This document shows, piece after piece, positions 27,860 through 38,632 of a stretch of DNA of 64,000 bases. A model generated the notes under the pieces. It did not search any database, was not told the origin of the DNA, and was given only the letters and a program-made list of their open reading frames with translations. The translations under genes were made by a program, and so were the position numbers. Source of the DNA: Nostoc sp. B(2019) (GTDB lineage: Bacteria; Cyanobacteriota; Cyanobacteriia; Cyanobacteriales; Nostocaceae); NCBI RefSeq assembly GCF_010091925.1, contig NZ_WVID01000015.1, positions 1 to 64,000 on the forward strand. Direction: 5' to 3'. Position 1 is the first letter of the stretch, and every line of letters begins with the position of its first letter.

Positions 27860-27887
27860 GTAGAGACGCGATTAATCGCGTCTCTAC
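27860..27887. repeat. 28-bp palindrome of the GTAGAGACG family
   Basis: A perfect palindrome starting GTAGAGACGCGATT and ending in its complement, within a 200-bp intergenic gap. It shares both ends with the element at 10192-10220. Next to it (27944-27990) is another GC-rich segment, GAGCGCTAGCGCTGAGCG, also repeat-like. Confidence 0.8.
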
Positions 27888-28028
27888 AAGGGTCAAGAGA
27901 CAGTAGTTATATATTCTCCCCCGCCACTCCGGCTGTTGAGCGCTAGCGCTGAGCGTGCTTAGACTGCGCGGCAGTTGAGCGTAGTCGAAACACCACTCCT
28001 CCATTCATATAAATAAAAAAATTGTCTA

Positions 28029-29027
28029 ATGAGAAAGCTTTACTTCTTACTCCCTGGGACAGATGGCAAATTTGCTTGTGGTGGTTTGTTTGCAGAGTTA
28101 AAAACAATTAATCTTGCTCAGCACTTCTGTAGCGCTGATGTTGTAACTTATCGTCAACGAGAAAAAGGCAAGCTTTTTATAGATGATTTGCTAAAAGAGA
28201 AAAATTTAAATGATGTAATTTTTGTCATTAGCTGGGGATTTGATATTGCTAAACTTGTCACCAAGCTCAAACCCTACAACGCAGTTTATCATGCTCATAG
28301 TGCAGGTTATCCATTCATGCTACCTGCGAGTATTCCGATCATTACTGTGAGTCGAAATACAATGGGATATTGGGGACAAAAATCACCCAATTCTCTGATT
28401 TATTATTTGCCTAATGAAATTTCTGATGAATTTCAAAATTTACATATTGAGCGAGATATTGATGTTTTAGTTCAAACTCGGAAATCTTCTGAGTATTTAA
28501 TTAAACAATTGGTTCCGGCTTTGCAAAAAAAATGTAAAGTATTGGTCGTTGATTCTTATGTAGAAGATTTGCCTGGATTATTTAATAGGGCTAAAGTTTA
28601 TCTCTATGATTCTGCTGAATATTGGGTGAAACAGCGTGTTAGTGAAGGATTTGGACTGCAACCAATGGAAGCGATCGCCTGTGGCTGTCAAGTATTTTCT
28701 AGTGTCAATGGTGGACTTTCCGATTATTTAGATCCGGGATTTAATTGCTATAAAATTGCCGGATATTCTCAAGAATATGATGTCAAACGTATCTTGAAAG
28801 TGGTTAATTCCTCAAGTTCGCTATCTTTCTCTAAAGATTTTTTGGCTGAGTATAGAACTGAAAATATTATTCAACGTTTCCAAATAATAGTAGATGAATT
28901 AAATGAATTCTTTGATCACAAAATCCAGCAGCCATCCAATATTAAGAGTTTGACGAGAATGCGTATAGCAAAATTAATGGCACAGAGGATATACGATAAG
29001 TTCAGCAAAAAATATTTTAGGGATTAA
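28029..29027 (+). CDS. Glycosyltransferase, GT4-like
   Basis: A 332-residue glycosyltransferase of the GT-B type. The C-terminal half has the donor-site motif EGFGLQPMEAIACGCQVFSS (about 209-228), with the Glu-x7-Glu arrangement of GT4 enzymes; the N-terminal half begins KLYFLLPGTDGKFACGGLFAELKTINLA, a typical acceptor-domain start with the Gly-rich loop. It lies 57 bp before rfbB on the same strand, which suggests the transfer of a dTDP-sugar-derived or related residue during surface polysaccharide synthesis. The exact sugar is not predictable. Confidence 0.85.
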   Translation: MRKLYFLLPGTDGKFACGGLFAELKTINLAQHFCSADVVTYRQREKGKLFIDDLLKEKNLNDVIFVISWGFDIAKLVTKLKPYNAVYHAHSAGYPFMLPASIPIITVSRNTMGYWGQKSPNSLIYYLPNEISDEFQNLHIERDIDVLVQTRKSSEYLIKQLVPALQKKCKVLVVDSYVEDLPGLFNRAKVYLYDSAEYWVKQRVSEGFGLQPMEAIACGCQVFSSVNGGLSDYLDPGFNCYKIAGYSQEYDVKRILKVVNSSSSLSFSKDFLAEYRTENIIQRFQIIVDELNEFFDHKIQQPSNIKSLTRMRIAKLMAQRIYDKFSKKYFRD

Positions 29028-29084
29028 TATTGTGGTGCGGCGTGAGAAAGATTGACGAACCACAAAAAAAAGAGAGGGAGTTAA

Positions 29085-30164
29085 ATGAATCGGCGGTTAT
29101 TGGTAACAGGGGGTGCGGGATTTATTGGGGCGAATTTTGTGCATCACTGGTGTCAGGTTTACCCTAATGACCGAGTGGTAGTATTGGATGCTCTTACCTA
29201 TGCTGGAAATCGTCGTAATTTAGCGCTAGTTGAAGGAAGAGAAAATTTTCGGTTTGTGCATGGTAATATTTGCGATCGCTCTGTTGTAGAGCAGTTATTA
29301 GCAACTGAAAACATTGATATCATCGCCCATTTTGCCGCTGAATCTCATGTTGATCGCTCAATTCTCGAACCCGGCGCTTTTGTCCAAACTAATGTAGTAG
29401 GAACTTTTACACTTCTTGAAGCTTTTCGACAGCATTGGGAGGCAAAATCAGAGCCGCCTAGTTATCGTTTCCTACACATTTCTACTGATGAAGTCTACGG
29501 GAGTCTGAACCCAGATGATCCAGCTTTTTGTGAAACAACGCCCTACGCTCCTAATAGTCCCTATTCAGCCTCGAAAGCTGGCAGTGATCACTTAGTTCGT
29601 GCTTACTACCATACTTACAAACTCCCGACACTTATCACAAATTGTTCTAATAATTACGGTCCCTATCAATTTCCCGAAAAACTCATTCCATTAATGTGTA
29701 TCAACATCTTAATAGGTAAGTCATTACCAGTTTATGGTGATGGCAAAAATGTACGAGATTGGCTTTATGTAGGCGATCATTGTCATGCTTTAGATGTAGT
29801 GATTAATCACGGTAAACCAGGGGAAACTTACAATATTGGTGGTAACAATGAGGTGGAAAATATCAATCTCGTACAGATTTTGTGCCAGATGATGGATGAA
29901 TTAGCACCTAACTTACTAGTTTTTCCCTCAAAGCAGTTAATTACTTTCGTTAAAGATAGACCAGGACATGACCGGAGATATGCAATTAACGCGAACAAGA
30001 TCAAAAATCAACTTGGTTGGACGCCTTCATTTACAATTGCTGAGGGTTTACGTTTAACTGTTGAATGGTATCTCACTCATCGTGATTGGTGGGAACCTCT
30101 CTTGTCTCCAGAATATCAAGCTTTCTATCGCAAAAATTATCTAGAATCGGCAAAGGATCATTGA
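29085..30164 (+). CDS. rfbB: dTDP-glucose 4,6-dehydratase
   Basis: A 359-residue short-chain dehydrogenase of the RfbB/RmlB type. NAD-binding GGAGFIGANFVHH (residues 9-21), the TDE active-site motif in HISTDEVYGSL (about 132-142), and the YSASKAGSDH catalytic Tyr-Lys segment (about 164-173) are all present, as is NNYGPYQFPEKLIP. The enzyme makes dTDP-4-keto-6-deoxyglucose, precursor of rhamnose and other deoxysugars. AGGGAG lies before ATG 29085. It follows a glycosyltransferase; the rest of a rhamnose pathway is not in the window. Confidence 0.95.
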   Translation: MNRRLLVTGGAGFIGANFVHHWCQVYPNDRVVVLDALTYAGNRRNLALVEGRENFRFVHGNICDRSVVEQLLATENIDIIAHFAAESHVDRSILEPGAFVQTNVVGTFTLLEAFRQHWEAKSEPPSYRFLHISTDEVYGSLNPDDPAFCETTPYAPNSPYSASKAGSDHLVRAYYHTYKLPTLITNCSNNYGPYQFPEKLIPLMCINILIGKSLPVYGDGKNVRDWLYVGDHCHALDVVINHGKPGETYNIGGNNEVENINLVQILCQMMDELAPNLLVFPSKQLITFVKDRPGHDRRYAINANKIKNQLGWTPSFTIAEGLRLTVEWYLTHRDWWEPLLSPEYQAFYRKNYLESAKDH

Positions 30165-30271
30165 CACTAAGTTTGCTTCTTTGATTCTATCCCTCCCACA
30201 GTCTTGCGAGATAATGACTATCCTTAAATAGTAAGAGAATCAGATCAGCGTAAATTGCAAGCAGGTGTCAA

Positions 30272-31462
30272 ATGCTGCAAGCAGAGCAGATATTACAAGA
30301 GCGTTATCAAATTCAACGCCAACTCGGTAACAATGGGATTCGTCAAACTTGGCTAGCAACGGATTTACAAGCTTCCGATGCGGAAAATTCGTTAGTTGTT
30401 GTCAAACTTTTGGCTTTTGGCGGTACTGTACAGTGGGATGACCTAAAACTCTTTGAAAGGGAAGCACAGATTCTTAAACAGCTAAATCATCCTCGTATTC
30501 CTCAGTATATCGATTATTTTTGTATTGACGATCGCACACTCTGGTTTGGCTTGGTGCAAGAGTATATTCCTGGTGAGTCACTCAAGGAACAACTTACTGT
30601 TAGCAAAAGGTTTACCGAAAAACGAGTGAGGAAAATTGCTATTGAGGTTTTGAATATTCTCATGCATTTGCATGAGTTGAATCCAGGGGTGTTACATCGG
30701 GATATTAAGCCAAGTAATTTAATCTGGGGTGAAGATAATCATATTTATTTAGTTGATTTTGGCGCAGTTCAGGATAGAGCGGCAAAAGAAGGCGTTACTT
30801 TTACCATTGTGGGTACTTATGGTTATGCTCCAATGGAACAATTTGGTGGTAGAGCCGTTCCAGCATCAGATCTCTATGCACTGGGAGCAACTTTGATTCA
30901 TTTGTTAACTGGTATTTCCCCTTCTGATTTACCCCAGCAGGATTTGCGGTTGCAATTTACTGAGCGAGTAAATCTTAGTCCTAGTTTTATCAGCTGGCTA
31001 CAAAAGTTGACAGAACCAGCCCCAGAACAGCGCTTTGCTAGTGCTCGTCAAGCTTTAAATGCTCTCAAATCTGGTTTGGCTGTCAAACCTGCCAAGAATC
31101 AGCTTTTGCCATTAAAAGAAGTCACCAACAATTCTGGATGCGGAATCAATAATTACACTGAAGCTGTCCCAGAGGAAATTCTGGGGTGGAATTGGGGGGC
31201 GTTTCTACTACCTTGGTTATGGTTGTGGCCTAATCAAGTGTGGTTTGGGCTATTCTGTTTTGTACCCCAAATTGGCTGGGTAATGGCGATCGCTCTCGGT
31301 GCAAAGGGCAATGAATGGGCATGGAAAAGTAGACAGTGGCGCAGTATTGAGCACTTCAAAGCCCATCAGAGAGGCTGGGCGATCGCCGGTGTCCTCATTG
31401 GAGCACCTATAAGTATTGCATTGTGGACGTGGGCGATCGCTTTGCTCAAATCTGCATTTTAA
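30272..31462 (+). CDS. Serine/threonine protein kinase with C-terminal membrane region
   Basis: A 396-residue Hanks-type kinase. Residues about 8-265 are the kinase domain with the ATP Lys in VVVKLLAFGG, catalytic HRDIKPSN (142-149), DFG in LVDFGAVQD and the activation-segment GTYGYAPMEQFGG typical of cyanobacterial kinases. After a short linker, about 310-396 form a hydrophobic module (LLPWLWLWPNQVWFGLFCFVPQIGW and a terminal helix WAIAGVLIGAPISIALWTWAIALL) that anchors it in a membrane. Substrates are unknown. It follows rfbB by 107 bp. Confidence 0.93.
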   Translation: MLQAEQILQERYQIQRQLGNNGIRQTWLATDLQASDAENSLVVVKLLAFGGTVQWDDLKLFEREAQILKQLNHPRIPQYIDYFCIDDRTLWFGLVQEYIPGESLKEQLTVSKRFTEKRVRKIAIEVLNILMHLHELNPGVLHRDIKPSNLIWGEDNHIYLVDFGAVQDRAAKEGVTFTIVGTYGYAPMEQFGGRAVPASDLYALGATLIHLLTGISPSDLPQQDLRLQFTERVNLSPSFISWLQKLTEPAPEQRFASARQALNALKSGLAVKPAKNQLLPLKEVTNNSGCGINNYTEAVPEEILGWNWGAFLLPWLWLWPNQVWFGLFCFVPQIGWVMAIALGAKGNEWAWKSRQWRSIEHFKAHQRGWAIAGVLIGAPISIALWTWAIALLKSAF

Positions 31463-31533
31463 GGAGACAAGAGGCAGAGGGGAAAGACTTGCTGCAACAT
31501 CCCCTGTGCTCCTACTCTCCTACTCCTCCACTT

Positions 31534-32202
31534 CTAACTACTCACTTGCGATTCAATTACACCCACAGGACAAGCAACATTTGTACCACCTAAACCACAA
31601 TAACCATTGGGATTTTTAGCTAGGTACTGCTGATGGTAAGCTTCTGCGTAGTAGAATTCAGGCGCATCCAAGATTTCTGTGGTAATCTCGCCATAACCCG
31701 ATTTGTTGAGAGCTTGCTGATAAGCTTCTCGTGATGCTTCTGCTAGCTGCTTTTGACTTTCGGAATATACGTAAATTCCAGAACGGTACTGAGTGCCGCT
31801 GTCATTACCCTGACGCATTCCTTGGGTGGGGTTGTGGCTTTCCCAGAAGACTTTTAGCAGTTGGGCGTAACTAATTTCTTTGGGGTCAAACACAACTAGC
31901 ACGACTTCATTGTGACCAGTCCGTCCACTACATACCTCTTCATAGGTAGGGTTGGGCGTGAACCCGGCAGCATAACCTACGGCGGTGGTGTAAACTCCCT
32001 TCAGTTGCCAAAATTTACGTTCTGCACCCCAAAAACAGCCCAAACCAAACAATGCCTTTTCCAATCCATCGGGATAAGGAGGTTTTAGGGGATTCTTATT
32101 AACATAGTGATGAGCGGGTACTTGTATAGACTGTGCCCTTCCTGGCAAAGCTTCTTCAGGAGTGGGCATAACCTGTTTTTTGCCAAATCCAAATAGCACC
32201 AT
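31534..32202 (-). CDS. msrA: Peptide methionine-S-sulfoxide reductase MsrA
   Basis: A 222-residue MsrA. The catalytic Cys is in [19 protein letters not shown] (Cys about 53), followed by [33 protein letters not shown] and [12 protein letters not shown]. The C-terminal region carries a resolving Cys candidate in [19 protein letters not shown]. The enzyme repairs methionine S-sulfoxide in proteins with thioredoxin as reductant. An N-terminal extension of about 45 residues ([18 protein letters not shown]) is common in cyanobacterial MsrA. It is convergent with the Ser/Thr kinase gene. Confidence 0.96.
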   Translation of the reverse strand: MVLFGFGKKQVMPTPEEALPGRAQSIQVPAHHYVNKNPLKPPYPDGLEKALFGLGCFWGAERKFWQLKGVYTTAVGYAAGFTPNPTYEEVCSGRTGHNEVVLVVFDPKEISYAQLLKVFWESHNPTQGMRQGNDSGTQYRSGIYVYSESQKQLAEASREAYQQALNKSGYGEITTEILDAPEFYYAEAYHQQYLAKNPNGYCGLGGTNVACPVGVIESQVSS

Positions 32203-32855
32203 TGATTCTGACTCTGATATACATCTTTACCTTATTTAATATTGTAAAGATTTTAGCGATCGCTTGGGATTTTCTCGAAATCCTTAGCACCACAAGTAGA
32301 GCAACTAAATTTATTGATACAGAATAGGGGAAAAAGTTAAAGGGTAAATTTCAGCCTTTTCCTTTTAACCGAAAGGTATTGCGTAAGTTCTAATTCCGTT
32401 GCGTGTGTTTTACAACACTTAATATTTATCTTCAAGAATATAATCTTTTACAAACAAAAAAGCACTTGAGAGTTTTGCTCACCCAAGCACTTCCCCGTAT
32501 AACTGTATACCAATTTACTTTTCTGCTGCAACATTTTAAATTCACAATACTCCCTTTTAAGGGAGTATTGCGAGGATAAATTGTGACAAACATGTGGTGA
32601 AATGGTATCACTCCTTGCACTAGTTAAGAATATCTCTTCTGCTATAAAACGGGGAATCTAGTGAGTGACAGTTTATCAACTGAACACTAGTTAAAAACGA
32701 CTCATCTATGGATGGTGATGAACAAAACCAAGCATGATTTGAGAAAATTTATGTATGTAGTATAAAAAACTATAGTTGATTGGCGATCGCTTACGGTTAA
32801 TAGCAAATATCGCTTGTAATTTTTCCCAAAATTTAATCTTTAAAACCGACGATTT
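32203..32855. other. Intergenic region with palindrome and dispersed repeat
   Basis: About 650 bp without a gene. 32331-32384 is one copy of a repeat (AAAGGGTAAATTTCAGCC ... GAAAGGTATTG) also seen at 46686-46735 inverted and 57377-57444. 32545-32570 is a perfect palindromic hairpin with 12-bp arms (CAATACTCCCTT and complement) around TT. The rest is AT-rich upstream DNA of the galU-type gene. Confidence 0.6.
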
Positions 32856-33737
32856 ATGCAAAAAAAGCAAGTTAACAAAGCTGTGATTCCGGCGGCTGGT
32901 TTCGGTACTCGCTTGTTTCCAGCTACCAAAGTTGTCAAAAAAGAACTTTTTCCGATTATTGATCAAGATGGCAGGGCAAAACCTGTGATTCTAGCAATTG
33001 TTGAAGAGGCAATCAGTGCTGGAATTACAGAAGTTGGAATAGTAGTGCAGCCAGATGATCAAGAAATCTTTGAAGATTTATTTAAAAATTCACCAAAAAA
33101 AGAACTTTTCGACAAACTGTCACCACAGAATCAAGAATATAACCGATATCTCCAAGAGTTAGGCAGCAAGGTCACAATTTTAACGCAAGAGGAGCAAGCC
33201 GGCTACGGTCATGCAGTCTTTTGTGCCAAGGACTGGGTGCAAGATGAGCCATTTCTGTTGATGCTGGGCGATCATGTTTATACATCTGATACTGAAAAAT
33301 CTTGTGCGCGTCAAGTTTTAGATGTTTACGAACAAGTTAATAAAAGCGTTGTTAGTTTAACTACAATGCCAGCAAAGATGATTCATAAAGCTGGATGTGT
33401 AACAGGAATTTGGCAAGAATTAAATTCAATTATTGAAGTAACACAACTCTCTGAAAAACCCACCCTTGAGTATGCATATCAGCATTTGCGTGTAGAAGGA
33501 ATGGCAAAAGATAAATTTTTATGTATATTTGGCTTATATTTACTGACGCCGCAAATTTTTGATTTTCTGGCAGAACACATCAATAAAAATTTCCGGGAAC
33601 GGGGAGAATTTCAGTTAACGTCTTGTCTTGATAGATTGTGTCAGCAAGAGGGAATGACAGGATATGTTGTTAAAGGTAAGTGTTTTGATACAGGATTGCC
33701 AGATGCTTATCGCCAGACGATGATTGATTTTAGATGA
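32856..33737 (+). CDS. UTP-glucose-1-phosphate uridylyltransferase, GalU-type
   Basis: A 293-residue nucleotidyltransferase. KAVIPAAGFGTRLFPATKVVKKELFPI (about 8-34) is the nucleotide-binding signature of GalU proteins, and LLMLGDHVY (about 137-145) contains the metal-binding Asp. The C-terminal KGKCFDTGLPDAYRQTM is also conserved. It should form UDP-glucose for exopolysaccharide, glycolipid or sucrose synthesis; many cyanobacteria use the unrelated CugP as the main enzyme, so this may be a specialised copy. Its end overlaps the convergent LD-carboxypeptidase gene by 8 bp. Confidence 0.88.
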   Translation: MQKKQVNKAVIPAAGFGTRLFPATKVVKKELFPIIDQDGRAKPVILAIVEEAISAGITEVGIVVQPDDQEIFEDLFKNSPKKELFDKLSPQNQEYNRYLQELGSKVTILTQEEQAGYGHAVFCAKDWVQDEPFLLMLGDHVYTSDTEKSCARQVLDVYEQVNKSVVSLTTMPAKMIHKAGCVTGIWQELNSIIEVTQLSEKPTLEYAYQHLRVEGMAKDKFLCIFGLYLLTPQIFDFLAEHINKNFRERGEFQLTSCLDRLCQQEGMTGYVVKGKCFDTGLPDAYRQTMIDFR

Positions 33738-34767
33738 CAGCTACCTCTAACATTCGTATTGTTCCAAAATTGGCATCTATTTCCACTTCTACACCAATTG
33801 GTAGGGTAAATTTATCCTTAATATGACCAATCATTGAACCGTACCAAGCGGGAATATTTAGGGGAATTATGTGGTCTTGTAATACTTGCATTAAGGTAAA
33901 TGATGGTTCATCCCCAGGACTACAATTAGTACATTGCCCAAATATAAAGCCAGCGATTTGGTTAAGAATACCAGCAGTTTTTAACTGCGTCAGCATCCGG
34001 TCTAAACGATAAACATCCTCGCCAATTTCTTCTACAAACAGGATGCTTTTATTCCAGGAAGGCAGGTAAGGTGATCCTACCATCGCTGCTAACACTGACA
34101 AATTACCACCCACAAGTTTACCCCTTGCCTTTCCGAGTGCGATTGTCTCTACTGGTACTTCTCTGGGATTAAGATTTTGCATTGTTACCGCTTCAGCATT
34201 AAATAAAATGCGTTTGAGGTAATCCACCGTTAACTGATTCCAAGTAGACGTGGCTACTGGCCCATGAAAAGTAATCACCCGACTTCGGGCATTAATTGCT
34301 AACAATAGGGAAGTGATATCGCTGTAACCCATAAGAATTTTGGGATGGGAACGGATCAGCGAGTAGTTCAGTAAGGGTAAAATGCGATTACAGCCCCAGC
34401 CTCCACGCATAGCAATAATTGCTTTCACGGAGTGATCGCTAAACATCACGTTAACATCCTGAGCGCGATCGGCATCTTTACCAGCTAAATAGCCGTAGCG
34501 ATCTAAAATATGCTTCCCTAACTTGACTTTTAAGCCTAACTGTGATACCGATTTCTTTGCTGCTTCAATGTCTTTAGCTTCAATGATACCTGCAGGGGCA
34601 ATCAATCCTACCGTATCACCTATTTGCAGGCGGGATGGTTTGAGGATGATGTTCGGGGATAGCTGACCGTGGGCAACAAGTGGAGGGCTTTGGGTAGCTA
34701 AGGCAGCTAACCCACAGGTTGTGAGAAATTGTCGGCGCTTGATAGTCATGATGGGATAGCGTAACAT
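33730..34767 (-). CDS. LD-carboxypeptidase (S66 family), Tat-type signal
   Basis: A 345-residue member of the S66 (LdcA/MccF) family. The N terminus has a twin-arginine-like KRRQFLTTCGLAALA signal, implying periplasmic export. The nucleophile Ser is in ILMGYSDITSLL (about 155), with MRGGWGCNRIL preceding it, and Glu/His of the triad are expected around VEEIGEDVYRLD and SMIGHIKDKFTLPIG. LdcA trims the terminal D-Ala from the tetrapeptide in peptidoglycan recycling; MccF-type relatives instead hydrolyse microcin C-like amides. ATG 34767 or 34749 may start the protein; the latter begins right before the Tat motif. Confidence 0.9.
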   Translation of the reverse strand: MLRYPIMTIKRRQFLTTCGLAALATQSPPLVAHGQLSPNIILKPSRLQIGDTVGLIAPAGIIEAKDIEAAKKSVSQLGLKVKLGKHILDRYGYLAGKDADRAQDVNVMFSDHSVKAIIAMRGGWGCNRILPLLNYSLIRSHPKILMGYSDITSLLLAINARSRVITFHGPVATSTWNQLTVDYLKRILFNAEAVTMQNLNPREVPVETIALGKARGKLVGGNLSVLAAMVGSPYLPSWNKSILFVEEIGEDVYRLDRMLTQLKTAGILNQIAGFIFGQCTNCSPGDEPSFTLMQVLQDHIIPLNIPAWYGSMIGHIKDKFTLPIGVEVEIDANFGTIRMLEVAVI

Positions 34768-34869
34768 TTACCACCCATCTTGAGAAGTTCTGGGAAGAAG
34801 TTTCCTTTGGAAATCGAAGACACAATGACGCCAAGAGTTAAATTGCGATCGTGTCCGTTACCATTTTCT

Positions 34870-37491
34870 CTAAGCGACTACAAAATTCACCAACTTCCCA
34901 GGCACTACAATCACCTTTTTAATTTCCTTACCCGCGATGTAACGTTGGGCGACTTCTGATTCACAGGCATACTTTTCCTGCGCTGCTTTATCTGTTTGCG
35001 TTGGCACTTGAATCACGCCGCGAAATTTGCCATTAATCTGAATCGTCAAAGTGATTTCATCAGCTACTAAAGCAGCAGAGTCAAAAGACGGCCAAGTTTG
35101 AGTGTGGACTGAATTGCTCTCACCTAACAAATGCCACAATTCATCAGCAATGTGTGGCGCAAAAGGAGCTAGCAACGCTACCAAAGTCTGAATTCCTTCT
35201 GCATAAATTGGTGAATTTTTGCACTTGGCATCAGTTAAGGCATTACTCAACTTCATCAATTCTGAAATAGCTGTGTTGAATTGATATTCGTCCTCCAAAT
35301 CTTCTGTCACAGCTTTAATAGCAGTGTGAATCGCCCGCCGCAATTCCTTTTCCGGCTGAGACAAATCAGATAGTTGGGCTTTCTTACGGGATACTCCAGC
35401 AGCAACATAATCTGTCACCAAGCGCCACACCCGATTTAAGAAGCGGAATTGTCCTTCTACATCAGCTTCATCCCATTCCAGGTCTTTTTCTGGCGGTGCT
35501 TTGAACAAGATGAACATCCGTGCTGTGTCTATGCCATATTTGCCAATGACATCTTCCGGCGCGACGCCATTACCCTTAGATTTGGACATGGTGGCATAAA
35601 GGCGTTGCAGTGGTTCACCTGTCTGAGGGTCACGAGGATCAGCTGGATTCACAAGATTCGAGGGAATCCATTTATCTTTACCGCCCTTGTTGGGATTTAA
35701 GTAAGTTAAGCCCTGTACCATGCCTTGAGTCAACAGACGTTGGAAGGGTTCATCAAAATTCAACAAGCCTCTATCCCGCAGCACCTTAGTAAAGAACCGC
35801 GAATACAACAAATGCAAAATCGCGTGTTCAATCCCACCCACATACTGATCAACTGGCATCCAGTCGTTGGTTTTACTGGAATCAAAAACCTGCTGCTCGT
35901 TCTTGGCGTCAGGAAACCGCAAGAAATACCACGAAGAATCAATAAACGTGTCCATCGTGTCGGTTTCTCGTTTCGCTGGAGTGCCACAAGTCGGACAAGG
36001 CACATTTACCCAGCTTTCTAACTGAGTCAAAGGTGAACCACCACGTCCGGTAAATTCTACATCTTCCGGCAACTGCACTGGCAAATCTTTATCGGGGACT
36101 GGTACTATTCCACAGTTGGGACAGTGAATAACTGGGATGGGTGCTCCCCAGTACCGCTGGCGCGAAATCAACCAATCTCGCAGGCGATATTGTACACGCA
36201 CCTTCCCAAAACCTTGTTTTTCGGCGTATTCAACGATCGCCTGCTTAGCATCTGTAGAAGTCATACCAGTAAAAGGCCCGGAATTAATTAAAATTCCTGG
36301 TTCAGTGTATGCCTGGTTATATTCAATCTGAATAATTTGTGTGACTTCATCTATCTCTGATGTTGGAGTTAAGTCAAAATCTGTAACATCATCTGGCGAA
36401 GCGATGACAAAATCAATCGGTAAATCATAAGTTTGGGCAAATTTAAAATCCCGCACATCATGAGCAGGCACACCCATAACTGCCCCAGTACCATACTCAT
36501 ACAGTACATAATCAGCAATCCAGATGGGGACTTCTTCCCCTGTAAAGGGGTTAATTACCTTACCACCTGTAGGAGTACCCCGCTTCGGTTTATCTTCCGC
36601 AGTGCGTTCCAATTCGCTTTGATTAGAAACCTCTTTAATAAAGGTTTCTACTGCGGCTTGTTGTTCTTTTGTGGTGACGCGCTTTGTGAAAGGATGTTCT
36701 GGTGCTAACACCAAGTAGCTAACACCATAAACTGTATCTGGGCGTGTAGTGTATACAGCGATTTTTTCATCCAACCCAACGATGGGGAATTCCAAGTAAG
36801 CGCCTGTTGATTTGCCAATCCAGTTTGCCTGCATCAACTTGACGCGTTCAGGCCAACCTGTCAACTTATCCAAATCATTAAGCAATTCTTCGGCGTAGTC
36901 GGTAATCTTCAAAAACCACTGCCGCAATAATTTACGCTCAACTATTGCCCCACTGCGCCAGGAACGGCCTTCGTTATCAACTTGCTCGTTTGCTAGCACA
37001 GTTTGGTCAATGGGATCCCAGTTTACCGCTGCTTCTTTTTGGTAAGCTAACCCCGCTTGCAAAAACTGCAAGAAAATCCATTGTGTCCACTTGTAATAAT
37101 CTGGTGAACAGGTGGCAACTTCGCTATCCCAGTCAATAGACAAACCAAGACGCTGCAATTGCTGCCGCATCTGGGTAATATTTTGATAAGTCCACTTTGC
37201 TGGTGGAACGCCACGGTCAATGGCGGCATTCTCTGCTGGCAAGCCAAAGGCATCCCAACCCATTGGGTGCAACACTCGATAGCCCTGCATTCGTTTAAGG
37301 CGGGCAATTACGTCAGTAATCGTATAATTACGGACGTGACCCATGTGCAGGCTGCCCGATGGATAAGGAAACATAGACAGAGCGTAGAATTTGGGCTTGT
37401 TGCTTGCTGCGGGTGTCTTATCTAAGCCAAGTTCTGCCCATGTTTTTTGCCATTTTTCCTCAATTGCTGCTGGGTTATATCGGGAATCCAC
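34870..37491 (-). CDS. leuS: Leucyl-tRNA synthetase
   Basis: An 873-residue class I synthetase. The HIGH-type motif is [16 protein letters not shown] (about 43-58), the KMSKS motif is [19 protein letters not shown] (about 625), and a CP1 editing domain (about 225-420, [22 protein letters not shown]) and a zinc-type insert (HCPNCG, PCPTCG) are visible. The C-terminal anticodon-binding and LeuS-specific domains are complete. Start is GTG 37491 ([14 protein letters not shown]), since no nearby ATG is in frame. It diverges from the gamma-glutamylcyclotransferase-like gene by 86 bp. Confidence 0.98.
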   Translation of the reverse strand: MDSRYNPAAIEEKWQKTWAELGLDKTPAASNKPKFYALSMFPYPSGSLHMGHVRNYTITDVIARLKRMQGYRVLHPMGWDAFGLPAENAAIDRGVPPAKWTYQNITQMRQQLQRLGLSIDWDSEVATCSPDYYKWTQWIFLQFLQAGLAYQKEAAVNWDPIDQTVLANEQVDNEGRSWRSGAIVERKLLRQWFLKITDYAEELLNDLDKLTGWPERVKLMQANWIGKSTGAYLEFPIVGLDEKIAVYTTRPDTVYGVSYLVLAPEHPFTKRVTTKEQQAAVETFIKEVSNQSELERTAEDKPKRGTPTGGKVINPFTGEEVPIWIADYVLYEYGTGAVMGVPAHDVRDFKFAQTYDLPIDFVIASPDDVTDFDLTPTSEIDEVTQIIQIEYNQAYTEPGILINSGPFTGMTSTDAKQAIVEYAEKQGFGKVRVQYRLRDWLISRQRYWGAPIPVIHCPNCGIVPVPDKDLPVQLPEDVEFTGRGGSPLTQLESWVNVPCPTCGTPAKRETDTMDTFIDSSWYFLRFPDAKNEQQVFDSSKTNDWMPVDQYVGGIEHAILHLLYSRFFTKVLRDRGLLNFDEPFQRLLTQGMVQGLTYLNPNKGGKDKWIPSNLVNPADPRDPQTGEPLQRLYATMSKSKGNGVAPEDVIGKYGIDTARMFILFKAPPEKDLEWDEADVEGQFRFLNRVWRLVTDYVAAGVSRKKAQLSDLSQPEKELRRAIHTAIKAVTEDLEDEYQFNTAISELMKLSNALTDAKCKNSPIYAEGIQTLVALLAPFAPHIADELWHLLGESNSVHTQTWPSFDSAALVADEITLTIQINGKFRGVIQVPTQTDKAAQEKYACESEVAQRYIAGKEIKKVIVVPGKLVNFVVA

Positions 37492-37577
37492 CAGAAAATT
37501 CTCCTACTGGGTCTGTAATCGTATCTGCCTCCATATTGTAGATGCTAGGCAAAGCAATCAGTTGGTTAAAATAAGCG

Positions 37578-38018
37578 ATGGCTGAATCAAAAATAAAATT
37601 ATCTAGTTTGGTACGGGTTTTTGTCTACGGCACACTCAAACCAGGGGAAGCTAATTATAAAAGATACTGCGCTGGCAAGGTAGCAGATGCCAAACCAGCT
37701 ATGTTACAAGGTAAACTCTTTGCTCTACCGATGGGTTATCCAGCGATGACGCTAGGAGATAGCCAAGTCCACGGATATTTACTTTCTTTTACTAACCCAG
37801 GAATTTTAAAACAGCTAGATGTGCTGGAAGATTACCAGCCACATAGACAAATGTCAGAAAACCTCTATAACCGCCAAATTATCGAGGCTTACGAGCCAAA
37901 AGGACTATCCCTGGGTTACGCTTGGGTCTACTTAATGTCTCCAGAGCGGGTTTACCAATTTGGAGGGGTTCCTCAACCTGACGGCTGGTGGAGCAACTCT
38001 GGTTTCACTCCAAATTAG
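37578..38018 (+). CDS. Gamma-glutamylcyclotransferase family (AIG2-like) protein
   Basis: A 146-residue protein with the BtrG/GGCT fold signature VRVFVYGTLKPGEANYKRYC (residues 12-31) and the catalytic acidic residue probably in LKQLDVLEDYQPHR (Glu near 92). The family acts on gamma-glutamyl peptides or amines, forming 5-oxoproline or cleaving analogous linkages; the substrate here is unknown. Its 3' end overlaps the convergent anti-sigma gene by 4 bp. Confidence 0.87.
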   Translation: MAESKIKLSSLVRVFVYGTLKPGEANYKRYCAGKVADAKPAMLQGKLFALPMGYPAMTLGDSQVHGYLLSFTNPGILKQLDVLEDYQPHRQMSENLYNRQIIEAYEPKGLSLGYAWVYLMSPERVYQFGGVPQPDGWWSNSGFTPN

Positions 38019-38632
38019 TTTATATCTTGTTTGGTATCTCGCTGTTGTAGCTGTATATGATTTAATGGATTTTCCGCAGGAGCCACTGCTGCTTTAGGAA
38101 TTTCAATCACTGGGTTATTTAGTCCCACCATCAGCGGGGAAGCGGGGGGAACAATAGACGCTGAAGTCGTTTGTGTCGGTTCTATTAGTGGCTTTTGCGC
38201 CAGTTGTGGCGCCCTCGTACCACCCGGTAGCACGCCAGATACCGCGCCGATAACGCAAGCAGCAATAGCCGCACCTCCAAATGTCCAGGCTAACTGAGTA
38301 CGGCGGCGCAAACGTGCCAATACTTGTTGGACTGCTGCTTCTGGCGACTGTTGGGTTGCTGGTACTGGCAAAGTTCGCAAGCCTTGGCGTAGCTTTAATA
38401 GTCGCGCATACAAGCATTGAACGGAGGCATCGTTTGCCAACCATTCTTCTACTTGCCTGCGTTCTGCTGCTGTTACCTCACCATCGAGGTAAGCACTTAA
38501 TAACTCGAAGCGATCGCGCTTCACCATATCCATAAAACCCGTTGATTCATTGGTATGCTTAGCCATTCCATTTGGCAAATTTTTAGGTAGTTGCGAGCGG
38601 GAACGGTCATAAAACTGAGAATCAGTAGTCAT
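38015..38632 (-). CDS. sapG: Anti-sigma factor of the ECF sigma gene (SapG-like)
   Basis: A 205-residue membrane protein next to the ECF sigma factor. Residues about 38-90 (FELLSAYLDGEVTAAERRQVEEWLANDASVQCLYARLLKLRQGL) form the helical anti-sigma domain, which lacks a HxxxCxxC zinc site. One transmembrane helix follows at about 115-137 (LAWTFGGAAIAACVIGAVSGVLPG), then a Pro-rich periplasmic tail. Nostoc punctiforme SigG/SapG has the same arrangement, in which SapG holds SigG until envelope stress. It lies 157 bp after sigG, probably as one operon. Starts at 38632 or internal ATGs (38566, 38533) are possible. Confidence 0.85.
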   Translation of the reverse strand: MTTDSQFYDRSRSQLPKNLPNGMAKHTNESTGFMDMVKRDRFELLSAYLDGEVTAAERRQVEEWLANDASVQCLYARLLKLRQGLRTLPVPATQQSPEAAVQQVLARLRRRTQLAWTFGGAAIAACVIGAVSGVLPGGTRAPQLAQKPLIEPTQTTSASIVPPASPLMVGLNNPVIEIPKAAVAPAENPLNHIQLQQRDTKQDIN